Shown in pieces: positions 26,451 through 35,536 of a DNA stretch of 64,000 bases. Below the pieces are notes generated by a model, which was not told where the DNA came from, made no database searches, and was given only the letters and a program-made list of their open reading frames with translations. The DNA is from Superficieibacter sp. HKU1. Lineage in GTDB: Bacteria > Pseudomonadota > Gammaproteobacteria > Enterobacterales > Enterobacteriaceae. The stretch's first letter is position 1. Each line of letters begins with the position of its first letter. Location: NCBI RefSeq assembly GCF_029319185.1, contig NZ_CP119754.1, positions 2,480,001 to 2,544,000 of the forward strand, given 5' to 3'. A program made the position numbers and the translations under genes.

Positions 26451-28379
26451 TTATTCCTCCAGTTGTTGAAGACTGCGGCTGCGAATCTCTTGTTGCAGCT
26501 TCTCGATAACTTCATTTACGTCCAGGCTGCCCAAGTCTTTACCACGACGGGTGCGCACAGCAACTTTGCCGGCTTCAACCTCTTTGTCGCCACAGACCAA
26601 CATGTAAGGGACACGACGTAAAGTGTGCTCGCGGATTTTAAAGCCTATCTTCTCATTTCTCAAGTCCGCTTTTACGCGAATGCCTGCATTTTGCAGTTTT
26701 CGCGTTAATTCACTGACATATTCGGACTGAGAATCGGTAATATTCATGACCACAACCTGCACGGGTGCAAGCCAGGTTGGGAAGAAACCGGCAAATTCTT
26801 CAGTCAGGATGCCAATAAAGCGCTCCAGTGAACCAAGAATAGCACGGTGGATCATTACCGGAACCTGACGTTCGTTGCTTTCGCCGACATAAGAGGCGTT
26901 CAAGCGCGCAGGTAACGAGAAATCCAGCTGTACCGTTCCGCACTGCCATGCACGATCGAGGCAGTCATACAGGGTAAATTCAATTTTCGGACCGTAGAAC
27001 GCCCCTTCACCAAGTTGATACTCGAAGGGGATATTGTTCTCTTCCAGCGCGACGGCCAGGTCCGCCTCAGCACGATCCCACATCTCGTCGCTGCCAATAC
27101 GTTTTTCCGGACGAGTGGAGAGTTTGACGACGATCTTCTCGAAGCCAAAGGTGCTATACATATCATAGACTAAACGAATGCAGCCGTTAACTTCATCACG
27201 CACCTGCTCTTCCGTACAGAAGATGTGAGCATCATCCTGAGTAAAGCCGCGAACACGCATCAGGCCGTGCAGCGCGCCTGATGGCTCGTTACGGTGGCAG
27301 CTACCAAATTCAGCCATACGCAGCGGCAGATCGCGGTAAGACTTCAGCCCCTGATTGAAGATTTGCACGTGGCCCGGACAGTTCATCGGCTTGATGCAGT
27401 ATTCACGATTCTCTGAAGAGGTAGTGAACATCGCATCTTTGTAGTTTTCCCAGTGTCCAGTTTTTTCCCACAGTACACGGTCCATCATAAACGGACCTTT
27501 AACTTCCTGATACTGGTACTCTTTCAGCTTAGAGCGAACAAACGTTTCCAGCTCGCGGAAGATAGTCCAGCCATCGTTATGCCAGAAGACCATACCCGGC
27601 GCTTCTTCCTGCATATGGTACAGGTCAAGCTGCTTACCAATTTTACGGTGATCGCGTTTGGCCGCCTCTTCCAGGCGCTGCAGATAAGCATTCAGCGCTT
27701 TTTTATCTGCCCAGGCCGTACCGTAAATGCGCTGCAGCATTTTGTTGTCGCTATCGCCACGCCAGTACGCGCCTGCGGTTTTCATCAGTTTAAAATGATG
27801 GCAAAAACGCATGTTTGGCACGTGCGGTCCACGGCACATATCAACGTATTCTTCGTGATGATAAAGACCAGGCTTATCATCATGGGAGATGTTTTCATCA
27901 AGAATGGTGACTTTATAAATTTCACCGCGCTGGACAAACGTTTCACGCGCTTCGTGCCAGCTTACGTTCTTCTTAATGACGTCGTAGTTTTTCTCGGCGA
28001 GCTCGTGCATCCGCTTTTCGAGCGCGTCAATATCTTCCTGGGTCAGCGTATGGTCGAGATCAACGTCATAGTAGAAACCGTTGTCGATAACCGGTCCGAT
28101 CGCCATTTTGGTATGAGGCCAAAGTTGCTTGATGGCATGGCCTAACAGATGTGCGCAGGAGTGGCGAATGATCTCCAGACCTTCTTCATCTTTTGCGGTA
28201 ATGATGGCTAACTGAGCATCGCTTTCAATAAGATCGCAAGCATCTACCAGCTCACCGTTAACGCGACCAGCGATACAGGCTTTTGCCAGACCAGGTCCGA
28301 TATCAAGGGCAACATCCAGCGGGCTTACGGGGCGGTCGAATTGGCGTTGGCTGCCATCAGGAAGAGTAATTACAGGCAT
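26451..28379 (-). CDS. thrS: Threonyl-tRNA synthetase
   Basis: 642 residues. Domains in order are an N-terminal TGS domain, the editing domain with HSCAHLLGHA (near 73) and the CRGPHVPNM region near 182, a class II catalytic core with zinc ligands in KPMNCPGHVQIF (near 334) and HGLMRVRGFTQDDAH (near 385), and an anticodon-binding domain. In E. coli ThrRS represses its own translation by binding a tRNA-like operator in the leader. Confidence 0.98.
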   Translation of the reverse strand: MPVITLPDGSQRQFDRPVSPLDVALDIGPGLAKACIAGRVNGELVDACDLIESDAQLAIITAKDEEGLEIIRHSCAHLLGHAIKQLWPHTKMAIGPVIDNGFYYDVDLDHTLTQEDIDALEKRMHELAEKNYDVIKKNVSWHEARETFVQRGEIYKVTILDENISHDDKPGLYHHEEYVDMCRGPHVPNMRFCHHFKLMKTAGAYWRGDSDNKMLQRIYGTAWADKKALNAYLQRLEEAAKRDHRKIGKQLDLYHMQEEAPGMVFWHNDGWTIFRELETFVRSKLKEYQYQEVKGPFMMDRVLWEKTGHWENYKDAMFTTSSENREYCIKPMNCPGHVQIFNQGLKSYRDLPLRMAEFGSCHRNEPSGALHGLMRVRGFTQDDAHIFCTEEQVRDEVNGCIRLVYDMYSTFGFEKIVVKLSTRPEKRIGSDEMWDRAEADLAVALEENNIPFEYQLGEGAFYGPKIEFTLYDCLDRAWQCGTVQLDFSLPARLNASYVGESNERQVPVMIHRAILGSLERFIGILTEEFAGFFPTWLAPVQVVVMNITDSQSEYVSELTRKLQNAGIRVKADLRNEKIGFKIREHTLRRVPYMLVCGDKEVEAGKVAVRTRRGKDLGSLDVNEVIEKLQQEIRSRSLQQLEE

Positions 28380-28721
28380 TCTATGTCCTTATTTGCAGTG
28401 GTGACCCACACGAAAGATCACATACAAAGAGAATAATCGTTTATGAACAGTAAATTGCGACGCCATCTAACCAACAATTGCTAAATTGGGACGCAATTTG
28501 AAAACCCGGTGCGCATTATTTTTCACACCGTCAGAGAATAATAACATTAAAAAAAGAGCGTGTGCACCACTGTATTTCCTGGCGGTTCTATTGATTTTTC
28601 AGGTATAGCGCAATAGTTAATCGTGGATTTGTAAAGATAAAAGCAGATCAAAAAACAGCGTCAGAACGACCAGCGAGGAAAACATCAGACGATCGGGCCG
28701 GTGTTATTCGGCCCGATAATA
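28380..28721. other. thrS leader and ydiY 3' region
   Basis: About 340 bases. The part nearest thrS (28380-28560) should contain the thrS promoter and translational operator. An ATCGGGCCG...CGGCCCGAT inverted repeat at 28692-28717 directly follows ydiY and probably ends its transcript, although the T-run is poor. No ORF is apparent. Confidence 0.6.
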
Positions 28722-29480
28722 TTACATTTTGTAGCCCAGCGAGAGCGTCGTACGGCGATCGGTATGTTCTGGCGCAGAGTCAGGCGGGTTGGAGTTCCAG
28801 GTCAGGTTGTACGCAACCTTCAGACCGAAATGCTCGTTAATGGCGACATTAAGCGCGCTTTCAGAGTTGACGGTGGTATCTTCGGCACCAAACACGGAAA
28901 CACCCTGGGTAAATTTGGCGTTATCCGTCAACTGCCACGCATACGTGCCAGACGCGTAACCCAACGGTTGCGTTTCATTGCCGCCGTCGGTGTATTCATC
29001 GTAGCGAACGCCAGGACCAAATTCAAAACGCAGGCTGTGTACCGGACCGTTTAAGAACTGGCGACCATAACCAGCCGTCACGATATCACGTTCCTGATAA
29101 CCATTGTAACGGTCAGTTAACCAGCTACCCTGCCCAAAGAGATAGTTTACATCTGACAGGTTATAGCGGGTACGACCACCGACAGCATACTTCTCAGAAG
29201 AACGCTCGTCGTTGGATGAAGTGTTACTGGCGTTTCCCCATAAAGACCAGGCGGTAGTATTGCCGTACCAGGTCAGGGTTGAGTCGGCGGTAAGCGAGGA
29301 ACTTTTGGTATTCCCTGACTGAGACAGATAACCCGCGTTGACATTACCTTCAAACGGTTTTTTCGCAGTAGAGGGATCGTCCATGACAGTAAAAACGGTA
29401 TCGTCGGCTGCTGCGTACATTGACGCAAACACGCCTCCCGCCAACAGCACAGCGGCGGGAACTGTCTTTAAGAGCTTCAT
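28722..29480 (-). CDS. ydiY: YdiY, DUF481 outer-membrane beta-barrel protein
   Basis: 252 residues with a Sec signal peptide (MKLLKTVPAAVLLAGGVFAS, cleavage probably near residue 25). A beta-rich body of alternating aromatic strands ends in LSLGYKM, compatible with an outer-membrane barrel. It belongs to the DUF481 salt-induced outer-membrane family; E. coli YdiY is acid-inducible and its function is unknown. It is divergent from pfkB. Confidence 0.9.
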   Translation of the reverse strand: MKLLKTVPAAVLLAGGVFASMYAAADDTVFTVMDDPSTAKKPFEGNVNAGYLSQSGNTKSSSLTADSTLTWYGNTTAWSLWGNASNTSSNDERSSEKYAVGGRTRYNLSDVNYLFGQGSWLTDRYNGYQERDIVTAGYGRQFLNGPVHSLRFEFGPGVRYDEYTDGGNETQPLGYASGTYAWQLTDNAKFTQGVSVFGAEDTTVNSESALNVAINEHFGLKVAYNLTWNSNPPDSAPEHTDRRTTLSLGYKM

Positions 29481-29794
29481 TTATAATAAGTCCGTACAAC
29501 AAAAAAAGAGACCATCACGGTCCCGGAAACTTTCATGAGGATCAATGTTAACAACCCAGAGAAAGGTAACAAATTATAAAAAGGCTCAATTAACATAGCA
29601 ATGAAATATTGCAGGATTTTTTGAATAAGAACGGTCCCAAATCGACGGTGGTTTATTAGATAGTTCAGTACGGTAAGGCACGTATTTATTTGTAAAATCA
29701 TGCTGTTGCCCTACCGTTCTTTGCGTTTCGGTGCCAGACTTAATGAAATCCGTTCCCGGACTTCGCTTCAAAAGAATGCAAAGGAGGTACGATT
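29481..29794. other. Divergent ydiY/pfkB promoter region
   Basis: 314 bases with no credible gene. It should contain the ydiY and pfkB promoters. A strong ribosome site, aaaggaggt, lies 8 bases before the pfkB ATG. Confidence 0.55.
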
Positions 29795-30727
29795 ATGGTT
29801 AAAATTTATACCCTCACTTTCGCTCCATCGCTGGATAGTGCAACCCTGACACCACAACTTTATCCTGAAGGGAAATTACGCTGTAGCGCGCCGGTCTTTG
29901 AATCCGGCGGCGGAGGCATTAACGTTGCCAGGGCAATCACCTTCCTCGGCGGCACTGCCACCGCCATTTTTCCGGCGGGCGGCGCAACGGGCGAGCATCT
30001 GGTCAATTTGCTGGCCGATGAACACGTCCCGGTTCAGGCCGTTGAGGCGCAAGACTGGACCCGACAAAATCTGCACGTTCACGTAGAGTCCAGCGGTGAG
30101 CAGTACCGCTTTGTGATGCCGGGCGCATCGCTCACGGACGATGAGTTCCGCCAGCTTGAAGAGCGCGTGCTGGAGATTGAACCCGGTTCCCTGCTGGTCA
30201 TCAGCGGTAGCCTGCCACCCGGCGTGAAAATCGATCGGCTGATACAACTGATAAAAGCCGCCCAACATCATCGCATTCGTTGCATTATGGACAGCTCCGG
30301 AGAGGCCCTTGCCGCCGCGCTGGAGGTGGGCAACATTGAACTGGTGAAACCCAATCAGAAAGAATTAAGTGCCCTGGTCCAGCGTGAGCTCACTCAGCCT
30401 GATGATGTCCGCGAAGCCGCTCAGGAAATTATCAACAGCGGAAAAGCATTACGCGTCGTCGTTTCTCTGGGACCACAGGGCGCGCTGGCAGTAGAGCGTG
30501 ACAGCTGCGTACAAATCGTTCCGCCACCGGTTAAAAGCCAGAGCACCGTTGGCGCTGGCGACAGTATGGTCGGCGCAATGACGCTAAAAATGGCCGAAAA
30601 CGCGTCGCTGGAAGAAATGGTCAGCTATGGCGTGGCCGCCGGTAGCGCCGCAACTATTAACCAGGGTACCCGGCTATGCTCGCGCGAAAATACGCAGAAA
30701 ATTTATGAGTACCTGCGCCGGGTATGA
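29795..30727 (+). CDS. pfkB: 6-phosphofructokinase II
   Basis: Minor, PfkB/ribokinase-family phosphofructokinase that phosphorylates fructose 6-phosphate. The 310 residues (309 in E. coli) carry the sugar-binding motif SGGGGINVARA near 36, the second motif PPPVKSQSTVGAGDSMVGAM with the catalytic Asp near 256, and GAMTLKMAENASLEEM. It is likely cytosolic and subject to ATP inhibition as in E. coli. Confidence 0.97.
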   Translation: MVKIYTLTFAPSLDSATLTPQLYPEGKLRCSAPVFESGGGGINVARAITFLGGTATAIFPAGGATGEHLVNLLADEHVPVQAVEAQDWTRQNLHVHVESSGEQYRFVMPGASLTDDEFRQLEERVLEIEPGSLLVISGSLPPGVKIDRLIQLIKAAQHHRIRCIMDSSGEALAAALEVGNIELVKPNQKELSALVQRELTQPDDVREAAQEIINSGKALRVVVSLGPQGALAVERDSCVQIVPPPVKSQSTVGAGDSMVGAMTLKMAENASLEEMVSYGVAAGSAATINQGTRLCSRENTQKIYEYLRRV

Positions 30728-30802
30728 TCCCGACGTCAGGATCTTACTGTGCAGGTAACATCAGCGATACTAAAAAATTTAAGCTAACTAACGAGGTAGA
30801 TC

Positions 30803-31093
30803 ATGAGCGAAGGCGATATAAAACGTTATGTCGTAACGGTGAAGTTTCATGAAGAAACGCTGACCCAAATTAATGAACTGAATAATGCGCTTACCCGCGC
30901 AGGCTTTACGCTCACGCTGAGTGATGACGAAGGCAAAGTGCATGAACTCGGAACCAACACGTTTGGTTTTATCACGCCGCAGCGTGAGCAAGAGGTCAAC
31001 GCGCTCACGACCGGCCTCGCTGAAAGCGCGCTGGGCGTCGCCCCTGACGTCGAGGTTACGACGTTTGAGACATGGCTGACGGATAAACAATAA
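30803..31093 (+). CDS. ydiZ: YdiZ, small conserved protein of unknown function
   Basis: 96 residues, acidic, no signal or membrane segment, located downstream of pfkB as in E. coli. Starts MSEGDIKRYVVTVKFHEE behind a clear AACGAGGTA ribosome site. The segment DDEGKVHELGTNTFGFI is characteristic of the family. No function is known to me. Confidence 0.85.
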   Translation: MSEGDIKRYVVTVKFHEETLTQINELNNALTRAGFTLTLSDDEGKVHELGTNTFGFITPQREQEVNALTTGLAESALGVAPDVEVTTFETWLTDKQ

Positions 31094-31197
31094 GTGCCAT
31101 TGCCCCCGGCAGTCTTTTCAATTGTGCGTGAGTTCGGTTTTTTCAAAGCATTTGTGCGCTAACGTTATGATATGGCAACAAACATGGGAGAAAGAAC

Positions 31198-32058
31198 ATG
31201 TGGCAGGCTATCAGTCGACTGTTAAGTGAGCAACTTGGCGAAGGTGAGATCGAACAACGTAATGAACTGCCGGGCGGTGAAATTCATGCCGCATGGCATA
31301 TTCGCTATGCCGGACGTGATTTTTTCGTTAAATGCGATGAACGCGAATTATTGCCCTGCTTCACCGCAGAAGCCGATCAGCTGGAACTGTTGTCGCGCAG
31401 TAAAACCGTTACCGTTCCCCATGTCCGGGCTGTAGGTTATGAGCGGGATTCTGCCTTTCTGGTAATGGATTATTTGCCCGCCCGCCCCCTGGACGCGCAT
31501 AGTGCCTTTCAGTTAGGACAGCAGCTGGCGCATCTCCATCAGTGGAGCGATCAGCCACAGTTCGGTCTTGATTTCGACAACGACCTCTCCACCACGCCGC
31601 AACCCAATGCCTGGCAACGTCGCTGGTCGACCTTTTTTGCCGAGCAGCGAATAGGCTGGCAACTCGAACTCGCCGCCGAAAAAGGACTCGAGTTTGGCAA
31701 CATTGACGCTATCGTTGCGCAGATCCAGCAGCGGCTAAGTGGCCATCAGCCCCAGCCCTCGTTATTACACGGCGATTTATGGTCGGCGAACTGCGCATTA
31801 GGGCCGGAAGGTCCATTTATCTACGATCCCGCCTGTTACTGGGGAGACCGGGAGTGCGATCTGGCTATGCTGCCGCTGCACCCCGATCAACCGCCGCAGA
31901 TTTATGACGGGTACCAGTCAATCTCTCCTCTGCCGACAGGCTTTCTGGAGCGCCAACCTGTTTATCAGCTATATACGTTACTTAACCGTGCGATTTTATT
32001 TGGCGGGCAGCATCTTGTCACCGCGCAGAAAGCGCTGGAGCGGGTGCTGGGATCCTGA
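31198..32058 (+). CDS. yniA: YniA, fructosamine/ketosamine-3-kinase family protein
   Basis: 286-residue aminoglycoside-phosphotransferase-fold kinase of the fructosamine-3-kinase family, thought to phosphorylate glycated amines for deglycation. The lysine segment FFVKCDERE near 43, the catalytic loop LLHGDLWSANCALG near 190 and the metal-binding IYDPACYWGDRECDLAM near 210 are intact. In E. coli yniB and yniC follow; here tonB follows convergently, marking a rearrangement. Confidence 0.9.
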   Translation: MWQAISRLLSEQLGEGEIEQRNELPGGEIHAAWHIRYAGRDFFVKCDERELLPCFTAEADQLELLSRSKTVTVPHVRAVGYERDSAFLVMDYLPARPLDAHSAFQLGQQLAHLHQWSDQPQFGLDFDNDLSTTPQPNAWQRRWSTFFAEQRIGWQLELAAEKGLEFGNIDAIVAQIQQRLSGHQPQPSLLHGDLWSANCALGPEGPFIYDPACYWGDRECDLAMLPLHPDQPPQIYDGYQSISPLPTGFLERQPVYQLYTLLNRAILFGGQHLVTAQKALERVLGS

Positions 32059-32059
32059 G

Positions 32060-32080
32060 CCTCCCGGGTGGGAGGCCTGG
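32060..32080. terminator. Bidirectional terminator between yniA and tonB
   Basis: gcctcccgggtgggaggc is a hairpin (GCCTCCC/GGGAGGC) between the converging yniA and tonB genes. The E. coli tonB terminator is also a GCCTCC hairpin shared with a convergent neighbour, so this element probably travelled with tonB. Confidence 0.75.
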
Positions 32081-32089
32081 CTGGGTTTG

Positions 32090-32812
32090 TTAATTGATCT
32101 GAACGCCGCCGTTGATGCGGAATTCGATATTCATGATAAGCCCACTGCCAGGCTTACCTGATTGATAGCGCCATTTACGCATCGCCGTTTTGACTTCGCG
32201 CTCAAACATGTTCGCCGGTTGCGCAGAGAGAATTTGTACGTTATCCACCCGACCATCAGCGGTGACATCGAATTTCACCCGTACTTTACCCTCCACCCGC
32301 AACGCCAGCGCGCGAGCCGGATAAGAGGGCTGATTACGCGTTAAAGCACGCGGCCCGGTTGGCGTCGTAACGGCAGGTTTTGCCGCAGGCGGCGTACTAT
32401 TGTTTACCGGACGCGTTGGCGCGGTGTTTTCAAACGGCGACGCCGGACGCGGCTCAGCGGGTTTCACGTCGCGTTTCGGTTGCTCCACCTTTTTCACCGG
32501 CTTTGGTTTTGGCTTCGGCTTAGGTTTAGGCTTTGGCTTCTCGATCACTACCGGCGTTTCTTTCGGCGGCTCAGGAACAGGTTCCGGCTCGGGCTCGGGC
32601 TCGGGTTCGACGACAGGTTCCGGTGCCGGAGGCTGAACGACAGGCTCTGGCTCTGGCGGTGCGACCAGCGTGATGGAAATCGGCTGAGCGGGCGCGGGCA
32701 ATTCAATAACCTGATTTACCGAGGAATAAAGCAAACCTGCTATTACAGCGCCGTGGATAGACAAAGCAAGCAATGTAGGCCACGGAAAGCGGCGTGGTAA
32801 ATCAAGGGCCAT
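32090..32812 (-). CDS. tonB: TonB, energy transducer for outer-membrane uptake
   Basis: Couples the ExbB-ExbD proton-motive complex to outer-membrane siderophore and B12 receptors. The 240 residues comprise an N-terminal membrane anchor (MALDLPRRFPWPTLLALSIH with the functional His), a Pro-rich periplasmic spacer of EP and KP repeats (residues about 60-115), and a C-terminal domain with PSYPARALALRVEGKVRVKF. An alternative ATG three codons upstream at 32821 cannot be excluded. The spacer is slightly longer than in E. coli (239 residues). Confidence 0.95.
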   Translation of the reverse strand: MALDLPRRFPWPTLLALSIHGAVIAGLLYSSVNQVIELPAPAQPISITLVAPPEPEPVVQPPAPEPVVEPEPEPEPEPVPEPPKETPVVIEKPKPKPKPKPKPKPVKKVEQPKRDVKPAEPRPASPFENTAPTRPVNNSTPPAAKPAVTTPTGPRALTRNQPSYPARALALRVEGKVRVKFDVTADGRVDNVQILSAQPANMFEREVKTAMRKWRYQSGKPGSGLIMNIEFRINGGVQIN

Positions 32813-32856
32813 TGAAGTCATAGTCGTTACTGTTGAAAAATGATGGACTAATTTTA

Positions 32857-32875
32857 AATGCAAATAGCAATCATA
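32857..32875. promoter_or_regulatory. Fur box upstream of tonB
   Basis: On the minus strand, GATTGCTATTTGCATT is the same sequence as the E. coli tonB Fur-repressed promoter region and lies about 45 bases before the start codon. Confidence 0.75.
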
Positions 32876-33034
32876 TTCAATAAGCCTTTCTCACTTCGAC
32901 CGCTTTTTGCCAAAATCGGCACTGTTTTTCCCTGTTTTTTACCGGGTTTTTCATCTTCATCAAGGAGGATGATTGCAGTCTGCCCCACTTTCACTTACCG
33001 TATTTCAGCAAACTGTGGATAAGGAGTTCTTACC

Positions 33035-33331
33035 GTGCTGTACGTTATTTATGCTGAAGATGTCGTTGATTCACTGGAGAAACGCCTGTCAGTGCGCCCG
33101 GCCCATCTGGCCCGCTTGCAGTTATTACATGATGAAGGACGGCTTTTGACGGCAGGTCCAATGCCTGCTGTTGACAGCAACGATCCTGGCGCCGCAGGTT
33201 TTACCGGCTCGACCGTAATCGCGGAATTTGAATCAAGTGAAGCGGCAAGAGAATGGGCTGATGCCGATCCGTATGTCGCAGCGGGTGTTTATCAGAATGT
33301 GACGATAAAACCGTACAAGAAAGTATTCTAG
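33035..33331 (+). CDS. yciI: YciI family protein
   Basis: 98-residue dimeric ferredoxin-like-fold protein with the family His-Asp pair (SVRPAHLARLQ and ADADPYVAAGVY). The start is a GTG at 33035, preceded by AAGGAG; no ATG is available at the right place and the N terminus matches E. coli YciI. Enzymatic role unknown in enterics; relatives include muconolactone-type enzymes. Confidence 0.92.
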   Translation: MLYVIYAEDVVDSLEKRLSVRPAHLARLQLLHDEGRLLTAGPMPAVDSNDPGAAGFTGSTVIAEFESSEAAREWADADPYVAAGVYQNVTIKPYKKVF

Positions 33332-33337
33332 GATGAT

Positions 33338-33364
33338 GGGCACCTTTACCGGTGCCCTTTTTAC
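33338..33364 (+). terminator. yciI terminator
   Basis: gggcacc-ttta-ccggtgccc hairpin followed by TTTTTACTT, just after the yciI stop and immediately before the converging yciY stop. Confidence 0.88.
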
Positions 33365-33538
33365 TTAAAGGTCGTAAATCGCAAACAGCAGAATATTGCG
33401 GTGCTGATTAAGTAGACACTTCCTGATGGAGTGAATACGCATATTGCGACGAGACTGTCCTTCAAGCCAGCGGGATTTGCGGCGGCTTGCCTGTCTCAGC
33501 ATGCGCCAGCGCCCCACTTCCGTTCTACTACGCTTCAT
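33365..33538 (-). CDS. yciY: YciY, small basic protein
   Basis: 57 residues, very basic, starting MKRSRTEVGRWRM and containing RRKSRWLEGQSRRNMRIHSI, nearly the same as E. coli YciY, which lies in the same place beside clsA. The start at 33538 was chosen by that similarity; the frame is open for another 23 codons upstream but those codons are not family sequence. Function unknown. It is on the opposite strand to both yciI and clsA. Confidence 0.85.
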   Translation of the reverse strand: MKRSRTEVGRWRMLRQASRRKSRWLEGQSRRNMRIHSIRKCLLNQHRNILLFAIYDL

Positions 33539-33683
33539 TTTTACCGCTCTTATAAAGGAAGAACGTGCATTATAAACCCTTGCCGCGCCCAGAACAGCGC
33601 TTTTCATCTCCGCTTTTTATTTGCCAGACGTTTCTGTCCGCGTACACTCATAACAATACGCTATCAAAAGGATTTTTTTACTT

Positions 33684-35144
33684 ATGACAACCTTCTACAC
33701 GGTCGTGAGCTGGATGCTAATCCTGGGATACTGGTTACTCATCGCGAGTATAACCTTACGCATCCTGATGAAGCGCCGTGCAGTTCCTTCCGCGATGGCA
33801 TGGCTGTTAATTATCTATATCCTGCCACTGGTCGGTATAATCGCTTATCTATCCGTAGGTGAACTGCATCTTGGCAAGCGACGCGCTGAGCGTGCCAGAG
33901 CCATGTGGCCTTCCACCGCGAAATGGCTCAACGATCTTAAAGCCTGCAAACATATCTTCGCCCAGGAAAACAGCGCCGTTGCCTCATCGCTGTTCAAACT
34001 CTGTGAGCGCCGCCAGGGCATTGCCGGCGTGAAGGGTAACCAGCTACAGCTGTTGACGACGTCCGATGACGTCATGCAGGCGCTTATACGTGATATTCAA
34101 CTGGCGCGGCATAATATAGAAATGGTCTTTTATATCTGGCAACCAGGTGGGATGGCCGATCAGGTTGCTGAATCGCTGATGGCCGCCGCCCGGCGCGGAG
34201 TGCACTGCCGCCTGATGCTGGATTCTGCGGGCAGCGTCGCCTTCTTTCGCAGCCCGTGGGCGAATATGATGCGCAACGCCGGTGTCGAAGTGGTCGAGGC
34301 GTTGAAAGTGAATATCATGCGTGTGTTTCTGCGCCGTATGGACCTGCGTCAGCACCGCAAAATGATTATGATCGACAACTACATCGCTTATACCGGCAGT
34401 ATGAATATGGTTGATCCCCGCTTTTTTAAACAGGATGCCGGTGTTGGTCAGTGGGTTGATTTGATGGCCCGCATGGAAGGACCCGTCGCCACGGCAATGG
34501 GCATTGTTTATTCATGCGACTGGGAAATTGAGACGGGTAAGCGCATTTTACCGCCTACGCCTGATAACAATATCATGCCGTTTGAAGAAGCGAGCGGGCA
34601 CACGATCCACACCATCGCCTCGGGTCCTGGCTTCCCGGAGGATCTTATCCATCAGGCGCTACTCACGGCAACCTATGCTGCGCGCGAATATTTAATTATG
34701 AGTACGCCCTATTTCGTTCCCAGCGACGACCTGTTACATGCCATTTGCACTGCCGCCCAGCGTGGCGTCGATGTCAGCATTATATTACCGCGCAAGAATG
34801 ATTCCCTGCTGGTTGGCTGGGCCAGCCGCGCCTTCTTCACCGAATTACTGGCAGCAGGCGTTAAAATTTATCAGTTTGAAGGCGGACTGCTGCATACTAA
34901 AAGCGTGCTCGTCGATGGGGAACTCAGCCTGGTGGGTACGGTAAACCTGGATATGCGTAGTCTGTGGCTTAACTTTGAAATTACGCTGGTTATTGATGAT
35001 GCCGGATTTGGCGGCGACTTAGCCGCGGTTCAGGATGATTACATTTCTCGCTCGCGGTTACTGGATATTCGACTGTGGGTAAAACGTCCTCTGTGGCAGA
35101 GGATCACTGAGCGACTGTTTTACTTCTTCAGTCCGTTGCTGTAA
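33684..35144 (+). CDS. clsA: Cardiolipin synthase A
   Basis: Makes cardiolipin from two phosphatidylglycerols at the inner membrane. The 486 residues equal E. coli ClsA. Two N-terminal membrane segments (residues about 5-60) precede a phospholipase D-type body with both HKD motifs: HRKMIMIDNYIAYTGSMN near 225 and HTKSVLVDGELSLVGTVN near 404. It is transcribed just ahead of yciU. Confidence 0.97.
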   Translation: MTTFYTVVSWMLILGYWLLIASITLRILMKRRAVPSAMAWLLIIYILPLVGIIAYLSVGELHLGKRRAERARAMWPSTAKWLNDLKACKHIFAQENSAVASSLFKLCERRQGIAGVKGNQLQLLTTSDDVMQALIRDIQLARHNIEMVFYIWQPGGMADQVAESLMAAARRGVHCRLMLDSAGSVAFFRSPWANMMRNAGVEVVEALKVNIMRVFLRRMDLRQHRKMIMIDNYIAYTGSMNMVDPRFFKQDAGVGQWVDLMARMEGPVATAMGIVYSCDWEIETGKRILPPTPDNNIMPFEEASGHTIHTIASGPGFPEDLIHQALLTATYAAREYLIMSTPYFVPSDDLLHAICTAAQRGVDVSIILPRKNDSLLVGWASRAFFTELLAAGVKIYQFEGGLLHTKSVLVDGELSLVGTVNLDMRSLWLNFEITLVIDDAGFGGDLAAVQDDYISRSRLLDIRLWVKRPLWQRITERLFYFFSPLL

Positions 35145-35180
35145 AACGAGCGCAATAGATAGCTAACAGGTGTACTTATT

Positions 35181-35510
35181 ATGGATATGGATCTCAATAA
35201 CCGTCTGACCGAAGACGAAACGCTTGAGCAGGCATACGATATTTTTCTTGAGCTGGCGGCGGATAACCTCGATCCAGCTGATATCATCCTGTTCAATTTA
35301 CAGTTTGAAGAGCGCGGCGGCGCGGAACTGTTCGATCCTGCTGAAGACTGGCAGGAGCATGTGGACTATGATTTGAACCCGGATTTCTTTGCCGAAGTGG
35401 TAATCGGTCTTGCTGACACCGATGGCGGCGAGCTTAACGATATTTTTGCACGCGTGCTCTTATGTCGGGAAAAAGATCACAAGCTATGCCATATTCTGTG
35501 GCGTGAATAA
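35181..35510 (+). CDS. yciU: YciU, acidic putative double-stranded DNA mimic
   Basis: 109-residue, strongly acidic DUF440 (HI1450) family protein. The known structure of this family has a charge surface resembling DNA and has been suggested to titrate a DNA-binding protein. It follows clsA by 36 bases and was probably co-transcribed with it, ending at a hairpin terminator. Confidence 0.92.
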   Translation: MDMDLNNRLTEDETLEQAYDIFLELAADNLDPADIILFNLQFEERGGAELFDPAEDWQEHVDYDLNPDFFAEVVIGLADTDGGELNDIFARVLLCREKDHKLCHILWRE

Positions 35511-35515
35511 TTTCA

Positions 35516-35536
35516 GGGCAGCATGGCTGCCCTTTT
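35516..35536. terminator. Terminator between yciU and the ion channel gene
   Basis: GGGCAGC-at-GGCTGCCC followed by TTTT on the plus strand, between convergent genes. On the minus strand it is preceded by AAAA, so it may serve both sides. Confidence 0.8.
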
